Positions 7,566-17,586 are shown, counted from the first letter of the stretch. The stretch: 64,000 bases of DNA from Schaalia cardiffensis (GCF_016405145.1 NZ_JAEKIA010000002.1:124001-188000); one strand, 5' to 3'. The notes: generated from the letters alone by a model not told the origin. Translations and numbers: made by a program.

Positions 7566-10500
7566 ATGCAGACGTCTATCAGGAGCCTGTTATCTAGGGC
7601 GGTGAGTTCGAGAGTGGCCGGTGTTGCCGTGGCGCTCCTGGCGGCCCTGGGTATCGTGGTCCAAGGGCTTGCTGCGCCGGCCGCGGCCGAGGTTAACCCC
7701 CAGATCGAGGTCACCAACCTCACCCTCACCAAGGTGAACTCTGCCAATGAGCAGCAGGATGGCCAGCTGTACGTGAAAGGCCTGGCCCTGCTGACGTTTG
7801 ACTGGGACGCCTCGAAGACAACGCCGAAGGAGGGCGACTCCTTCACAATCACCCTGCCCGAGGAGATGAAGTTCCACTCGACTCTCGTGGTGCCCATGGA
7901 CTACGACGGGCAGCATGTGGGGCAGTGTACCTTTACTGAAAAGATCGTCACCTGTACCTTCGATGCTGCGATCACCCCGCTGGTCCAGGCGGGAAACAAG
8001 GACATTCATGGGGTCGGCAGTTTCCAACTTGATGTCGTTTCGTACACCACCCAGGAGGAGCTGCTCTTCACCGTCAACCATGACAAGACCGTCAAGGTTG
8101 ACCTCCCCGGGGCCGGCGGAATCCCAAAGCCATCCGGCGGCACTTACCGCCCAGACATGCGTCTCTACAAGAGCTACAACGGCATCATGAAGGAGGGTGA
8201 TACGCAGGCGTTGTGGTACTTCAACTTCGGTGGGCCGAGGCTTATGAAGGCGCTTGGCGTGACCTTCGACGGCCAGACCTCGCATACCATCACTTTTAAT
8301 GACACGCTCGGTGCGGGCATGACCTGTCCGCTGCAGCAGATCTACCTCCACGCCATTGACTCTGAGGAGAATCCCTCACAGTCACTCCTTCTAGACTCAG
8401 GAACGAAGGAGGGCCCGACGACGGGCGACCAGGGGACTTTCGAGGTCACCGGCGAGTGTGGGGAGATGGCAGCTGACGGGACGACACCGATCACTTTGGT
8501 GGCGAAAGGCCCATTCAGAGCGAAGACCAACTATTCACTCTCTTACAGGACCCTCTTCGTCGGCGGTACCGCGCTTCCGGGCACTGACTACACCAACACG
8601 GTGACGGTTGCCGGAACCCAGATCACCGAGAGCAAGACCACGCAGTTTGTCAAGGCGGGGTCGGTGCAGGTGGCGATGAGGCAAGGTGAGGGCACCTTCA
8701 GCGTGACCAAACGAATTGCCGCGGACTACGCCCAGCAAGCGGATGCAGGTGTGACCTTCACGGTCGCCTTCGACTACGAGCTTCCCGCAGGCACTACCGC
8801 GGACAGTTACCCGAAGTGGACGCCGCCTGTGAATGAAGACAATAGCAGTACCCTCAATGCTGACAAGCGCACCGGTACGGCCACGATGGTTGTCAAGCGG
8901 GGCGAGGAAATCAGTTTCGCTACGCCGTTCCCGGTGGGCACGACGATTAGCAACCTGCGTGAGGACACCTCGACGGCTAATCCTGCCCTGCCTGCCGGAT
9001 ACACCTGGAAAGACCCCAAGTTCACCATCGGCACGGTTGCAGGCACGAGCCTGACGATTGAGGACCAGAAGACCACGAAGGTCAATCTGTTGAATACGGT
9101 GGGAGCTGCGGACAACGGCTTCCAGGTGGTCAAGAAGGCCAATGGTGCCGAGGGCGCCGCGGCGAAGAAGTTTAGCTTCAGCTACACCTGCACCCTGCCG
9201 GACAACACCAAGAAGAACGGACAGATCGCGGATGTCCCGGGTGACGAGACCCCCGTGGCGAGCCCTGAGAAGTTCCCTGTCGGCACCACCTGCGAGGTGA
9301 CTGAGGACACTGCAGGTGTCGGCATTGACGGTTACACCCTTGACCCGGCTGGCCACGATGCCCAGTCCGTGACGATCGGCATGGGTAGCGAGCCGACGGT
9401 CACCGCCACCTTCACCAACACCTATACGCGCGACATGGGTCGTTTCTCGGTGACGAAGACGGTCGCGGGTGACGCGGGCGACAAGGCGCCGGATACTTAC
9501 ACCTTCGACTACACGTGCAAGGCCGATGGTAAGGACCCCATTACGGGCACCATCATCGTCGGCAAGGGCGAGTCGAAGAAGTCCGACGAGATTCCCGTGG
9601 GCTACTCGTGCACGGTCAAGGAGCGCGTCGACCAGGGCCAGGATGGCACCGCCTACCTTGAGGGCTACACCCTGGACGTTGTCGCCAGCCCCGATGTCAC
9701 CATCGCCAAGGGTGCGGTCCCGAATATCGACGTGACCAACACCTACACGCTCAACAAGGGAACCTTCTCGGTGAAGAAGGTCGTCCAGGGCGCCACCTTC
9801 ACCGGTGCGGACAACACCTTCACCGTTCAGTACACCTGCACGCACAACTCGGTCGCTCTCACCGACGAGCAGAAGGCTGGCAGCCTGACGCTGACGGGCA
9901 ACGGGACGGCTGTCACGAGCCCCTCCCTTCCCTTCGGCACCTCCTGCACAATCAAGGAGGCCGACGGCAGTGCGCAGCGTGCGGGCTACGCCGTGGCGAC
10001 CGCCTACACCGCCGGTCAGGTGACCGTGGGAACCGCGACTCCTAGCCCCGAGGTCACGGTGACCAACACCTACACGCCGCTTGAGGGTGGATTCGACATC
10101 TCCAAGACCGTGGACGGTGACGGAGCCGCACTGGCCAAGGATAAGGAGTTCACCTTCGACTACACCTGCACGCCGCTCACCGGTGCTGCCCAGGTGAAGG
10201 GAACCGTCGTCATCAAGGGCGGAGAAATCGGTGCTGTTACGGACGTGCCAGTCGGCTCGTGCTCGGTGTCCGAACGTGACGCCACGATCGATGGAGCAAG
10301 CCTCAGCACGGTCCTCACCGTTGACGGCTCTACCAATGGCGTGAACAACGGTACCGCGGTCTTCGACGTGCGGGACGGCACCACCGTCAAGGTTGCTGCG
10401 ACCAATACCTACGTGCTTGATCGTGGTTCCTTCTCGGTCGCGAAGACGGTTGTTGGCGGCGCGGACTCCTTCACCCGCGACACCTTCGTGTTCGACTACG

Positions 10501-10865
10501 TCTGCACGGATGGCACCGAGGGACGCCTTGACGTTCTGGGTGACGGGACCGCCGTGGAAGGGCCGCGAGTGCCGACGGGCACGGAGTGCGCGCTGACTGA
10601 GCGCGCTCAGACGGCGAACCGTGAGGGGTACACGGTTGTGAGCGAGCTCTCCGATAGTGGCAAGGTCACCATCACTGACAAGGACACGGTCGTGGCCGTG
10701 ACCGCGACGAACACGTACACGCCGGTGCCGACACCTACGCCTCCGGGCAAGACATTGGCCAAGACGGGTGCGTCGAACGTGCTGATGCTCGGTGTGATCG
10801 GCTCGGTGCTGGCGTTGGCCGGTGGTGTGCTTGTCGCAGTGAAGCGTCGACGTGACCAGGTCTGA
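7566..10865 (+). CDS. Sortase-anchored surface protein with DUF5979-type repeats and LAKTG signal
   Basis: This is a 1099-aa secreted wall protein. Residues 1 to about 41 are a signal peptide (hydrophobic VAGVAVALLAALGIVVQ, then APAAAE). Residues about 42-370 form an adhesin-like N-terminal region (IgG-like fold suspected from EGDSFTITLPEEMKF). Six DUF5979-type modules start near residues 374, 517, 624, 730, 840 and 953, with openings such as GRFSVTKTV and GTFSVKKVV and a YTC-type cysteine. The end is a Pro/Thr spacer, LAKTG (about 1064-1068), a membrane segment and KRRRDQV. LAxTG is the motif associated with class E sortases of high-GC Gram-positives; no sortase gene is in the window. ATG 7566 is chosen for its purine-rich upstream GAGAAAGGTGAAAG and the signal peptide. 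The ligand is unknown. Confidence 0.9.
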   Translation: MQTSIRSLLSRAVSSRVAGVAVALLAALGIVVQGLAAPAAAEVNPQIEVTNLTLTKVNSANEQQDGQLYVKGLALLTFDWDASKTTPKEGDSFTITLPEEMKFHSTLVVPMDYDGQHVGQCTFTEKIVTCTFDAAITPLVQAGNKDIHGVGSFQLDVVSYTTQEELLFTVNHDKTVKVDLPGAGGIPKPSGGTYRPDMRLYKSYNGIMKEGDTQALWYFNFGGPRLMKALGVTFDGQTSHTITFNDTLGAGMTCPLQQIYLHAIDSEENPSQSLLLDSGTKEGPTTGDQGTFEVTGECGEMAADGTTPITLVAKGPFRAKTNYSLSYRTLFVGGTALPGTDYTNTVTVAGTQITESKTTQFVKAGSVQVAMRQGEGTFSVTKRIAADYAQQADAGVTFTVAFDYELPAGTTADSYPKWTPPVNEDNSSTLNADKRTGTATMVVKRGEEISFATPFPVGTTISNLREDTSTANPALPAGYTWKDPKFTIGTVAGTSLTIEDQKTTKVNLLNTVGAADNGFQVVKKANGAEGAAAKKFSFSYTCTLPDNTKKNGQIADVPGDETPVASPEKFPVGTTCEVTEDTAGVGIDGYTLDPAGHDAQSVTIGMGSEPTVTATFTNTYTRDMGRFSVTKTVAGDAGDKAPDTYTFDYTCKADGKDPITGTIIVGKGESKKSDEIPVGYSCTVKERVDQGQDGTAYLEGYTLDVVASPDVTIAKGAVPNIDVTNTYTLNKGTFSVKKVVQGATFTGADNTFTVQYTCTHNSVALTDEQKAGSLTLTGNGTAVTSPSLPFGTSCTIKEADGSAQRAGYAVATAYTAGQVTVGTATPSPEVTVTNTYTPLEGGFDISKTVDGDGAALAKDKEFTFDYTCTPLTGAAQVKGTVVIKGGEIGAVTDVPVGSCSVSERDATIDGASLSTVLTVDGSTNGVNNGTAVFDVRDGTTVKVAATNTYVLDRGSFSVAKTVVGGADSFTRDTFVFDYVCTDGTEGRLDVLGDGTAVEGPRVPTGTECALTERAQTANREGYTVVSELSDSGKVTITDKDTVVAVTATNTYTPVPTPTPPGKTLAKTGASNVLMLGVIGSVLALAGGVLVAVKRRRDQV

Positions 10866-10912
10866 TGACGCCCGGCCAAGGCGACTGCTGACTGGTCGCT
10901 GAGGCAAGGAGT

Positions 10913-10950
10913 GAGCGCCCTCATCCCGGGACACCGGGATGAGGGCGCTC
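10913..10950 (+). terminator. Perfect 17-bp hairpin with GACA loop after the adhesin gene
   Basis: The left arm is 10913-10929 (GAGCGCCCTCATCCCGG) and the right arm 10934-10950, fully complementary, starting about 50 nt after the stop codon. No T tract follows. Confidence 0.8.
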
Positions 10951-11626
10951 GCCCATGTGCAAGGGCCCCAGATACGACGAGCAGAGCAAAGCCTCCAGAT
11001 GTGTCCGGGCGTGTCGGTCCAAGGGCTTGGTGTGGTGCTGCGCAGATGACACGGGGCGCGGCGCCCAGGGCTTGACCATCCGCTTTCCTTGGCCTGCTGG
11101 ACAACGTCTCGCTGTGGGCTGCGATAGGGCTCGGGATCGCGGTCGTTTATCTTCCCGTCTTATAGATTGCGTTTGCGACATCACCGTTGTGCCTGTCGCA
11201 GCGGATTACCTGCGCGGGTGTGGCCTTCCTTGTCTTGTGGGCGCAGAGGTTCGCGAAAGTCATGAGACGCCTGCACTCTCGCTTCTGCACACACGAGGCA
11301 GTGCGGTGATTTTCACCTAGGTTTGACCTGTGCAAACACCCCGCTTCCGTGCGCGTGAGGCACAGCGATCTGAGTTCGGGTGCTGGAGTGCCCCCACTCC
11401 TGCACAAGAGGGGGCCGGTCGAGCCTCGTTCGAGCACTGAAATGTCCCGTTCTCATATTGCGAGCACGCCCGAATGCCTGCAATGATCCCGAAGCACGTG
11501 GTCTTCAAGTCCCGCGCCCGCACAAGCAATCCCCCCGATCCTCGTCCGGCCGTTGAGACACCTTCTTCGATCATTCGGGGAGCGGACCAAGCTTGATTCA
11601 ATGGATTTTTCGCTTATGGAGGCACG
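10951..11626. other. Long non-coding region between adhesin and ddh
   Basis: Apart from a P-type ATPase relic at 11082-11273, I find no recognisable gene, RNA or repeat in these 676 bases. The ddh ribosome binding site (ATGGAGGC) is at its right end. Confidence 0.55.
11082..11273 (+). pseudogene. Relic of the C-terminus of a cation-transporting P-type ATPase
   Basis: The frame starting at CTG 11097 reads LDNVSLWAAIGLGIAVVYLP, then VL, a TAG stop at 11163, and continues in frame as IAFATSPLCLSQRI, then TCAGVAFLVLWAQRFAKVMR. This matches the last two membrane helices of P-type cation ATPases, where family members read roughly VVYLPFLQxAFxTxPLsL followed by a helix and K.R. The TAG sits where the family has a CAG-type glutamine. 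Upstream the same frame meets a TGA, so only about 60 codons survive. Confidence 0.65.
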
Positions 11627-12598
11627 ATGATCACGATCGCCATCAACGGTTACGGCAATCTCGGACGAGGCGTTGAAAAGGCTATTTCGAAGAATGACGA
11701 CCTCGAACTCGCTGTCGTCTTCACTCGCCGCGATCCGCGCACCGTCACAACCCTCGGCGCGCCGGTCGCGCACGTGGACACGATGGCCGAGTGGGCCGAC
11801 ACCGTGGATGTCTGCATCAACTGCGGCGGTTCGGCGACCGACCTCGAAGAACAGGGACCGGCCGCGGCGAGGCTTTTCAATACCGTTGACTCCTTCGATA
11901 CCCATTCGAAGATCCCCACTTATTTCGCCGCCGTTGACGAGGCCGCGAAAGCGGCGGGGCATGTCAGCCTGATCTCGACCGGCTGGGATCCGGGGCTCTT
12001 CTCAATGCTCCGCGTCCTCGGCGACGCGGTCTTGCCAGATGGAGCCTCCACGACTTTCTGGGGCCCGGGCGTCTCCCAGGGGCACTCCGATGCGATCCGC
12101 CGCATCGAAGGAGTCGTTGACGCGCGCCAATACACGCTCCCCGTTGAGTCGACCGTTCATGCCGTGAAGAACGGTGAGGAGGTCGAACTCACGACCCGCT
12201 CAATGCACACCCGCGCGTGCTACGTCGTCGCCGAGGAGGGCGCGGACCGTGAGCGCATTAAACGGGAGATCGTTGAGATGCCGAACTACTTCGCCGACTA
12301 TGACACCACCGTCACCTTCATCTCCGCTGAGGAATTGGCCGGCGAACACTCCGGTCTGCCGCATGGGGGGACCGTGATCCGCCGTGGCACCACCTCTGAG
12401 GGTGTCCACGAGTCCATCGGCTTCGAACTCGCCCTCGAGTCGAATCCGGAGTTCACCGGCTCGGTTCTGACTGCGATGGCACGCGCGGTCGCCCGGAAAG
12501 CCGCCCGTGGGGAGATGGGTGCGTGTACGGTCTTCGACGTTTCCCTTGCTGAGTTGTCCGCGAAGACCCCGGAGGAGCTCCGCGCCCACTGGCTCTGA
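11627..12598 (+). CDS. ddh: meso-diaminopimelate D-dehydrogenase
   Basis: Ddh makes meso-2,6-diaminopimelate from L-tetrahydrodipicolinate, ammonia and NADPH in a single step, bypassing the succinylase branch. The N-terminus ITIAINGYGNLGRGVEKAI is the Rossmann NADP-binding start. STGWDPGLFSMLRVLGDAVL and FWGPGVSQGHSDAIRRIEGV are strongly conserved DapDH motifs, and 323 aa is the family length. The ribosome binding site ATGGAGG lies 5 nt before the ATG. It stands alone after a long non-coding stretch containing gene relics, and dapD/dapC of the succinylase route lie 6-10 kb away. Confidence 0.93.
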   Translation: MITIAINGYGNLGRGVEKAISKNDDLELAVVFTRRDPRTVTTLGAPVAHVDTMAEWADTVDVCINCGGSATDLEEQGPAAARLFNTVDSFDTHSKIPTYFAAVDEAAKAAGHVSLISTGWDPGLFSMLRVLGDAVLPDGASTTFWGPGVSQGHSDAIRRIEGVVDARQYTLPVESTVHAVKNGEEVELTTRSMHTRACYVVAEEGADRERIKREIVEMPNYFADYDTTVTFISAEELAGEHSGLPHGGTVIRRGTTSEGVHESIGFELALESNPEFTGSVLTAMARAVARKAARGEMGACTVFDVSLAELSAKTPEELRAHWL

Positions 12599-12885
12599 GC
12601 TCCTCAGCTCATGGACGGGAGCCCGAGGCGGCTCGTTGAGCTGCTTCTGAGTTCCTCACCCACGCCCGAATCCTGAGTTCGTGGTACTCCCTCAGACAGG
12701 CACCGGGTCCGCGGGGGCGATCCTCACCCACGCCCGGATCCCCGGCCGCGCGCCCCCAGATGTGGCCGCTTCCCCAGGCCGCGCGCTCCCAGACAGATCC
12801 GAATCCCGAGGCCGGTGCGTCCCTCAGGCGCCCCGAATCCCGAGGTCGCGCGCCCCTTGCCCCACGCTTGAATCCTGAGTTCCCC
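12591..12885 (+). repeat. Degenerate repeats downstream of ddh
   Basis: Phrases of the type TCCTGAGTTCC recur at about 12591 (containing the ddh stop), 12644, 12671 and 12869. Interleaved are CACGCCCGGATCCC and CCGAGGCCGCGCGC phrases. Periodicity is poor. The spacer of about 290 bp holds no gene. Confidence 0.5.
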
Positions 12886-12889
12886 TCGT

Positions 12890-14350
12890 TTACTCGCGGC
12901 CGAGGTCGGCAGTCGCGAGGTCGACGGCGGGTTCTTTCGTGACGAGCTTGTGCCCTGCCCACAGGGCGAGGAAGAAGGGGATCCCGATGAAGGGGAGGAG
13001 AAGCTCGCCAAGCGGCGCCCCATCCCTGAGCGGACCGTAGGACTGGCCGACAACGATGAGGACGCAAGCCACGAGCGCAACGATCGCACCAGCGGGGAAG
13101 AATCGGGCACGGTAGGGGAGAGAATCGAGCGAGATATTCTGAATCGCGAGCGCCCTGCGGAACCTGTAATGCGACCAGGAAATGCCCATCCAGGTGATGA
13201 AGCCCGCCAGCGCGGAAACCGTGAGGAGGAACTCATAAGCCTTACCGTCGCCGACGAGCGAGGTGATGAAGCCCGCAAGACCCACAAGGGTCGTCGCGAG
13301 GAGCGCATTGACCGGGACTTGGTGCTTGGAGAGCTTTTTGAGGAAACGCGGAGCGTGGCCCTTTTCAGCGAGTGCGAAGAGCATGCGCGTCGAAGCGTAC
13401 AGGCCGGAGGTGCCCGCCGAGAGGACGGAAGTCAAAATGACGGCGTTCATCAGCGAGGCGGCAGCGAGAATTCCGGCCTTGTCGAAGACGAGAGTAAAGG
13501 GGCTGACCGAAATGTTCGTCTCCGAGGAGTTAAGAAGGCTCGGATCCGTGTAGGGGATGAGGAAACCGATCACGGCGATCGCGCCGATATAGAACAGGAG
13601 GATTCTCCAGAAGATCGTGCGAATCGCGCGCGGGATCGTGCGCTCGGGATCTTCGGCTTCTCCAGCGGCGACGCCGATGAGTTCGGTGCCCTGGAAGGAG
13701 TATCCGGCGACGAGGATGACGAGGAAAACACCCTCGGCACCGCCGACGAAGGGCGCCTCACCTGCGGTCCAGTTCTGAGCTCCCGGAGCTTCTCCGATGA
13801 TCCCGAGGATCATTGCGAGGCCGAGGATCAAGAAGACGATGACTGCGAGGACCTTGATCGTTGCGAACCAGAATTCGGATTCGCCGTAGGCCTTTGTTGA
13901 GAGGGCGTTGATGCCGAAGAGGATGAGGAGGAAGAGCCCGGACCACAGGATCGAGGGGACGTGCGGGAACCAGTACTTCATGACGAGAGCTGCTGCGACC
14001 AGCTCCGCTGCGACGGTGATCGCCCAGTTGAACCAGTAGTTCCATCCCATCGCAAAACCGAAGGAAGGGGACATAAAGCGGCGTCCGTATTCGCCGAAGG
14101 ACCCGGAGACGGGTAGGAAGGCTGCCATTTCGCCGAGGGACTGCATGATGAGCCACACCATGAATCCGATGAGGCCGTAGGCGAGAAGGGCTCCGCCTGG
14201 GCCTGCGCTAGAGATCGTGGCGCCGGAGGCGACGAAAAGACCGGTACCGATCGCGCCTCCGATGGAAATCATCGTGAGGTGGCGTGACTTCAGGGAGCGG
14301 TTCAAAGAGCGGTTGTCACCCGTGGGTGCGGGAGGCGTGGGGGAGGACAT
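12890..14350 (-). CDS. Amino-acid permease (APC superfamily, LysP/GABA-permease-like)
   Basis: This 486-aa polytopic membrane protein of the amino acid transporter family imports amino acids with protons. The N-terminal cytosolic SLKSRHLTMISIGGAIGTGL followed by FVASGATIS is the family signature, and GWNYWFNWAITVAAELVAAA and SFQGTELIGVAAGEAEDPER are further hallmarks. About 12 membrane helices are visible. The signature is closest to lysine and GABA permeases, but the substrate cannot be fixed from sequence. The lysine-pathway gene ddh is its convergent neighbour, which makes a basic amino acid an attractive guess only. The upstream region contains AGGACG about 10 nt before the ATG. Confidence 0.85.
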   Translation of the reverse strand: MSSPTPPAPTGDNRSLNRSLKSRHLTMISIGGAIGTGLFVASGATISSAGPGGALLAYGLIGFMVWLIMQSLGEMAAFLPVSGSFGEYGRRFMSPSFGFAMGWNYWFNWAITVAAELVAAALVMKYWFPHVPSILWSGLFLLILFGINALSTKAYGESEFWFATIKVLAVIVFLILGLAMILGIIGEAPGAQNWTAGEAPFVGGAEGVFLVILVAGYSFQGTELIGVAAGEAEDPERTIPRAIRTIFWRILLFYIGAIAVIGFLIPYTDPSLLNSSETNISVSPFTLVFDKAGILAAASLMNAVILTSVLSAGTSGLYASTRMLFALAEKGHAPRFLKKLSKHQVPVNALLATTLVGLAGFITSLVGDGKAYEFLLTVSALAGFITWMGISWSHYRFRRALAIQNISLDSLPYRARFFPAGAIVALVACVLIVVGQSYGPLRDGAPLGELLLPFIGIPFFLALWAGHKLVTKEPAVDLATADLGRE

Positions 14351-14768
14351 AAGGGGTGCGTCCTGTCGTTGTGTGAATTGTTAGCTGATGGGGAGTGGGA
14401 CCTTCGAGCACATCCCCGAGTACATCCCCTAGGGGGTGCAATGGGACGAAGGGCGTTGAGCTGAGGAAGGACGGGGTAATGAGGCGAAGGGGAGATGAAG
14501 GAAAGGAGTAGAGGGATACGGGCTGGTGGGACGGGGGAGAGCAGGGCCGATACAAGCTGAAGGAGTGTGCGAGTCACAGAGAGGTGATTCAGGCGGAAGA
14601 GTGAAGGCAGGGCCCCTTTAGATCTGCAGGATTAAAGGAGGGGCTCCTTTAAGCTCCACGCACACATCAGAGAGGGTTTAGAGCTGCGAGCGCTTGTTCA
14701 CAACTGCTTGGTCCTGCGAGTTCGAAGGCACTGTTCTTCAGACCTGAGCCTCCGAAGGGGTCCCGCCC
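14351..14768. other. Intergenic region upstream of the permease
   Basis: There is no gene. The region carries the permease promoter and leader (TAACAAT near 14380 on the minus strand), a CCCCTAGGGG palindrome near 14425, and a short hairpin at 14632-14652. Confidence 0.5.
14632..14652. terminator. 9-bp hairpin, possible terminator
   Basis: TTAAAGGAG (14632-14640), loop GGG, CTCCTTTAA (14644-14652). It lies about 115 bp 3' of the acyltransferase stop (minus strand), so it may end that transcript. Confidence 0.35.
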
Positions 14769-15365
14769 TCAACAGGCCTTCCCGCTTTCAGCAGGATCGT
14801 CCTCGGCTCGAAGACGAGGAACAGAGGCAAGCTCAGGGTTCACGCCGACCTTGTCTGAGTAGAACTCGCGGATCACGTCCATATCGGCTCTAGGATCGCC
14901 GCTCAGACGAATCGAACGCCCCCATCCGAAGGTCATGGTTTTGCGGTCAACGAAACCGAGTGCCACAGGCAAGTCCGCGCCCTGAGCGATCCTGTAGAAA
15001 CCAGACTTCCAGTACTCGCGCGGCGACCTCGTCCCCTTCGGAGTGAGAACGATCGTGAAGCTCTCAGAAGCGTTAGCGGCATCCACCACCTGCCCGACGA
15101 TGCCGTGCGCAGCCGTCCGATCGACGCCGATCGCGCCGATCCACTTGACGAAAGCGCCGAAGATCGGTTTCTTCACGATCGAGTCCTTCACGAGGAAATG
15201 GAAGGGTCGCTCGATCGACCAGAACGAGAGCGCCATAAAGACGCCGTCCCAGTTCGATGTGTGCGGGGCTCCGATCACCATCGTCTTATCAGCGAGGGGT
15301 TCGCCTGCGAAGTTCCATCGGGAAAAACGCAGGTAGGTGCGCGCGATGAATCTACGGATCTTCAT
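14769..15365 (-). CDS. PlsC-family acyltransferase
   Basis: This 198-aa protein of the glycerophosphate acyltransferase superfamily transfers an acyl chain to a lysophospholipid or related acceptor at the membrane face. The HX4D catalytic motif appears as HTSNWD near residue 35, and the substrate-binding EGTRS-type motif as PKGTRS near residue 110. It is shorter than typical PlsC (about 240 aa), a subgroup common in Actinobacteria. A TGAGGTC element precedes the ATG. The acceptor is unknown. Confidence 0.85.
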   Translation of the reverse strand: MKIRRFIARTYLRFSRWNFAGEPLADKTMVIGAPHTSNWDGVFMALSFWSIERPFHFLVKDSIVKKPIFGAFVKWIGAIGVDRTAAHGIVGQVVDAANASESFTIVLTPKGTRSPREYWKSGFYRIAQGADLPVALGFVDRKTMTFGWGRSIRLSGDPRADMDVIREFYSDKVGVNPELASVPRLRAEDDPAESGKAC

Positions 15366-15550
15366 GGGGGACCTCAGACAGTCTTGAAGCGGATCAGCGC
15401 CCGCATGTCATGGGGTGCGTCGCCCTCGTGTGGGCGGCGCTCTCGGACGAGAATCGACTCTACGCAGGCGAAGCCTTTCGCGCATCATCGTCCAGGTCTC
15501 GCGTGTCCGATGTCGCACGCCCGACCCGGGGGAGGGGCGAGAGCACGGAC

Positions 15551-15556
15551 TAAACT
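15551..15556 (+). promoter_or_regulatory. Candidate -10 box for typA
   Basis: TAAACT lies about 67 nt upstream of the typA start. No good -35 is visible. Confidence 0.35.
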
Positions 15557-15623
15557 CGGGGATGCTCATGTGCGCCGAAAGGGTGCACACGAGCCTTGAA
15601 CGCGCCCAATCAGAGGAGAATCC

Positions 15624-17543
15624 ATGCCAGTTCGCCAGGACCTGCGCAATGTCGCGATCGTCGCCCACGTCGACCACGGCAAAACGACACTGGTTGACGC
15701 GATGCTATGGCAGTCGGGCGCATTCTCCGAACGCGACACCGTGGAGAAAACCGGCGAGCGCGTCATGGACTCCGGTGATCTCGAACGCGAGAAGGGCATT
15801 ACGATCCTCGCGAAGAACACCGCCGTCCACTACTCGGGCCCCGCAGCGAAAGCCCTCGGCCTGGAAGGCGGGGTGACGATCAACGTGATCGACACACCCG
15901 GACACGCCGATTTCGGCGGCGAGGTCGAGCGCGGCCTGTCCATGGTCGACGGCGTCATCCTCATGGTTGACGCCTCCGAGGGGCCCTTGCCGCAGACCCG
16001 TTTCGTGCTCCGCAAAGCCCTCCAGGCCCAGCTGCCCGTCGTCGTGGTCGTCAACAAGGTCGACCGCCCAGACTCACGCATCGAAGAGGTCGTCTCCGAA
16101 ACGACTGATCTGCTCCTCTCGCTTGGCGAGGACCTCATGAACGACGGCGTTGAAACCGACGTCGATTCCCTCCTGGACGTGCCCGTCATCTACGCCTCCG
16201 CGAAGGCCGGTGTTTGCTCGCTGGAGAACCCGGGCAATGGCATTCTTCCGACTGAGAACCTCGAGCCCTTGTTCGAGACGATCCTCAACAGGATCCCCGG
16301 CCCCTCCTACGAGGAGGAGGCCCCCCTGCAGGCGCATGTCACGAACCTCGATGCTTCGCCCTTCCTCGGCCGCCTCGCGCTCTTGCGCATTCATAACGGA
16401 ACTTTGACGAAGGGCGCGAGCCTGGGCCTCGCCCGCCATGACGGCACCATCGCGAACGTGCGCGTCACCGAACTGCTGCGCACTGAGGGCCTTGAACGGA
16501 TTTCCACCGAATCGGCCGGCCCCGGTGAGATCGTCGCCGTCGCAGGCATCGAGGACATCACCATCGGCGAGTCCCTCGTCGACCTCGAAGATCCGCGTCC
16601 TCTGCCGCTCATCACCATTGACGACCCGGCGATTTCGATGACCATTGGCATCAATACCTCGCCCCTGGCGGGTCGTGTCAGAGGTGCGAAGGTCACCGCC
16701 CGTCAGGTGAAGGACCGTCTCGACCGTGAACTCGTCGGCAATGTGTCCCTCAGGGTTCTCCCGACCGAGCGCCCCGACGCCTGGGAGGTCCAAGGGCGAG
16801 GCGAACTCGCCCTCGCGATCCTCGTCGAGCAGATGCGCCGCGAGGGTTTCGAGCTGACCGTCGGCAAACCGCAGGTCGTCACCAAGGAGATCGAGGGCGT
16901 GCGCTGCGAACCGATGGAGCGCATGACGATCGATATTCCCGAGGAGCACCTCGGTGCCGTCACTCAGCTCATGGCGGCGCGCAAGGGGCGCATGGAAACC
17001 ATGTCGAACCACGGTTCTGGCTGGATCCGCCTCGAGTTCGTCGTCCCCGCCCGCGGCCTCATCGGCTTCCGCACCCGCTTCCTCACGGAGACGCGCGGAA
17101 CCGGCATTGCCTCTTCCATTGCCGAGGGCTATGCCCCCTGGCAAGGAGCGATCGAGCAGCGCCTCACGGGTTCACTCGTCGCAGACCGTGCGGGTCAGGC
17201 GACACCCTATGCGATGACGAACCTGCAAGAGCGCGGTTCCTTCATCGTTGAGCCCTCCTCGGAGGTTTACGAGGGCCAGGTCGTTGGCGAGAATCCTCGC
17301 GGCGAGGACATGGATGTGAACATTTGCCGTGAGAAGAAGCAGACGAACACCCGTTCAGCGACCGCTGACGTGTATGAGTCGCTCACTCCCTCGCGCAAGC
17401 TCACCCTTGAAGAGTCCCTCGAATTCGCGGCGAATGATGAATGCGTTGAGGTGACCCCCGATGCGGTTCGTGTCCGCAAGGTTGTGCTGGATGCGCAGGA
17501 GCGTTTCAAGATCGCAGCCCGGGAGCGGCGCGCCCAGAAGTAA
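15624..17543 (+). CDS. typA: Translational GTPase TypA/BipA
   Basis: TypA/BipA is an elongation-factor-like GTPase that binds 70S ribosomes and assists 50S assembly and stress adaptation. G1 [11 protein letters not shown]3 [14 protein letters not shown] and G4 [10 protein letters not shown] are intact, and the C-terminal BipA-specific region follows ([20 protein letters not shown]). The length of 639 aa is normal. The ribosome binding site AGAGGAGAA precedes the ATG. The last 40 nt of the coding sequence are copied, with 36 of 40 identical, starting 6 nt after that copy ends (see the repeat at 17501). Confidence 0.97.
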   Translation: MPVRQDLRNVAIVAHVDHGKTTLVDAMLWQSGAFSERDTVEKTGERVMDSGDLEREKGITILAKNTAVHYSGPAAKALGLEGGVTINVIDTPGHADFGGEVERGLSMVDGVILMVDASEGPLPQTRFVLRKALQAQLPVVVVVNKVDRPDSRIEEVVSETTDLLLSLGEDLMNDGVETDVDSLLDVPVIYASAKAGVCSLENPGNGILPTENLEPLFETILNRIPGPSYEEEAPLQAHVTNLDASPFLGRLALLRIHNGTLTKGASLGLARHDGTIANVRVTELLRTEGLERISTESAGPGEIVAVAGIEDITIGESLVDLEDPRPLPLITIDDPAISMTIGINTSPLAGRVRGAKVTARQVKDRLDRELVGNVSLRVLPTERPDAWEVQGRGELALAILVEQMRREGFELTVGKPQVVTKEIEGVRCEPMERMTIDIPEEHLGAVTQLMAARKGRMETMSNHGSGWIRLEFVVPARGLIGFRTRFLTETRGTGIASSIAEGYAPWQGAIEQRLTGSLVADRAGQATPYAMTNLQERGSFIVEPSSEVYEGQVVGENPRGEDMDVNICREKKQTNTRSATADVYESLTPSRKLTLEESLEFAANDECVEVTPDAVRVRKVVLDAQERFKIAARERRAQK

Positions 17544-17586
17544 GGGGCGTTTCATGAATGCAGCTCGGGAGCGGCGCGCCCAGAAG
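17501..17586 (+). repeat. Direct duplication of the typA 3' end
   Basis: The last 40 nt of typA before its TAA (17501-17540) recur at 17547-17586 with 4 mismatches. The second copy reads on through what would be the stop position (AAG CGG). Confidence 0.9.

Noticed and set aside
8535-10934. A 799-codon open frame antisense to the adhesin gene
   Set aside because: It mirrors the codon pattern of the DUF5979 repeats on the other strand, has no recognisable domain and no ribosome binding site; long antisense frames are expected in GC-rich DNA.
10955-11320. A 121-codon plus-strand frame after the adhesin terminator
   Set aside because: It is not in the frame of the P-type ATPase relic, is Cys/Arg-rich and has no ribosome binding site.
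14351-14460. Lysine riboswitch or T-box upstream of the permease
   Set aside because: I looked for the conserved core elements of both classes and found none; only a short CCCCTAGGGG palindrome is present.
16074-17144. A 356-codon antisense frame inside typA
   Set aside because: It is a shadow of a strongly conserved gene.
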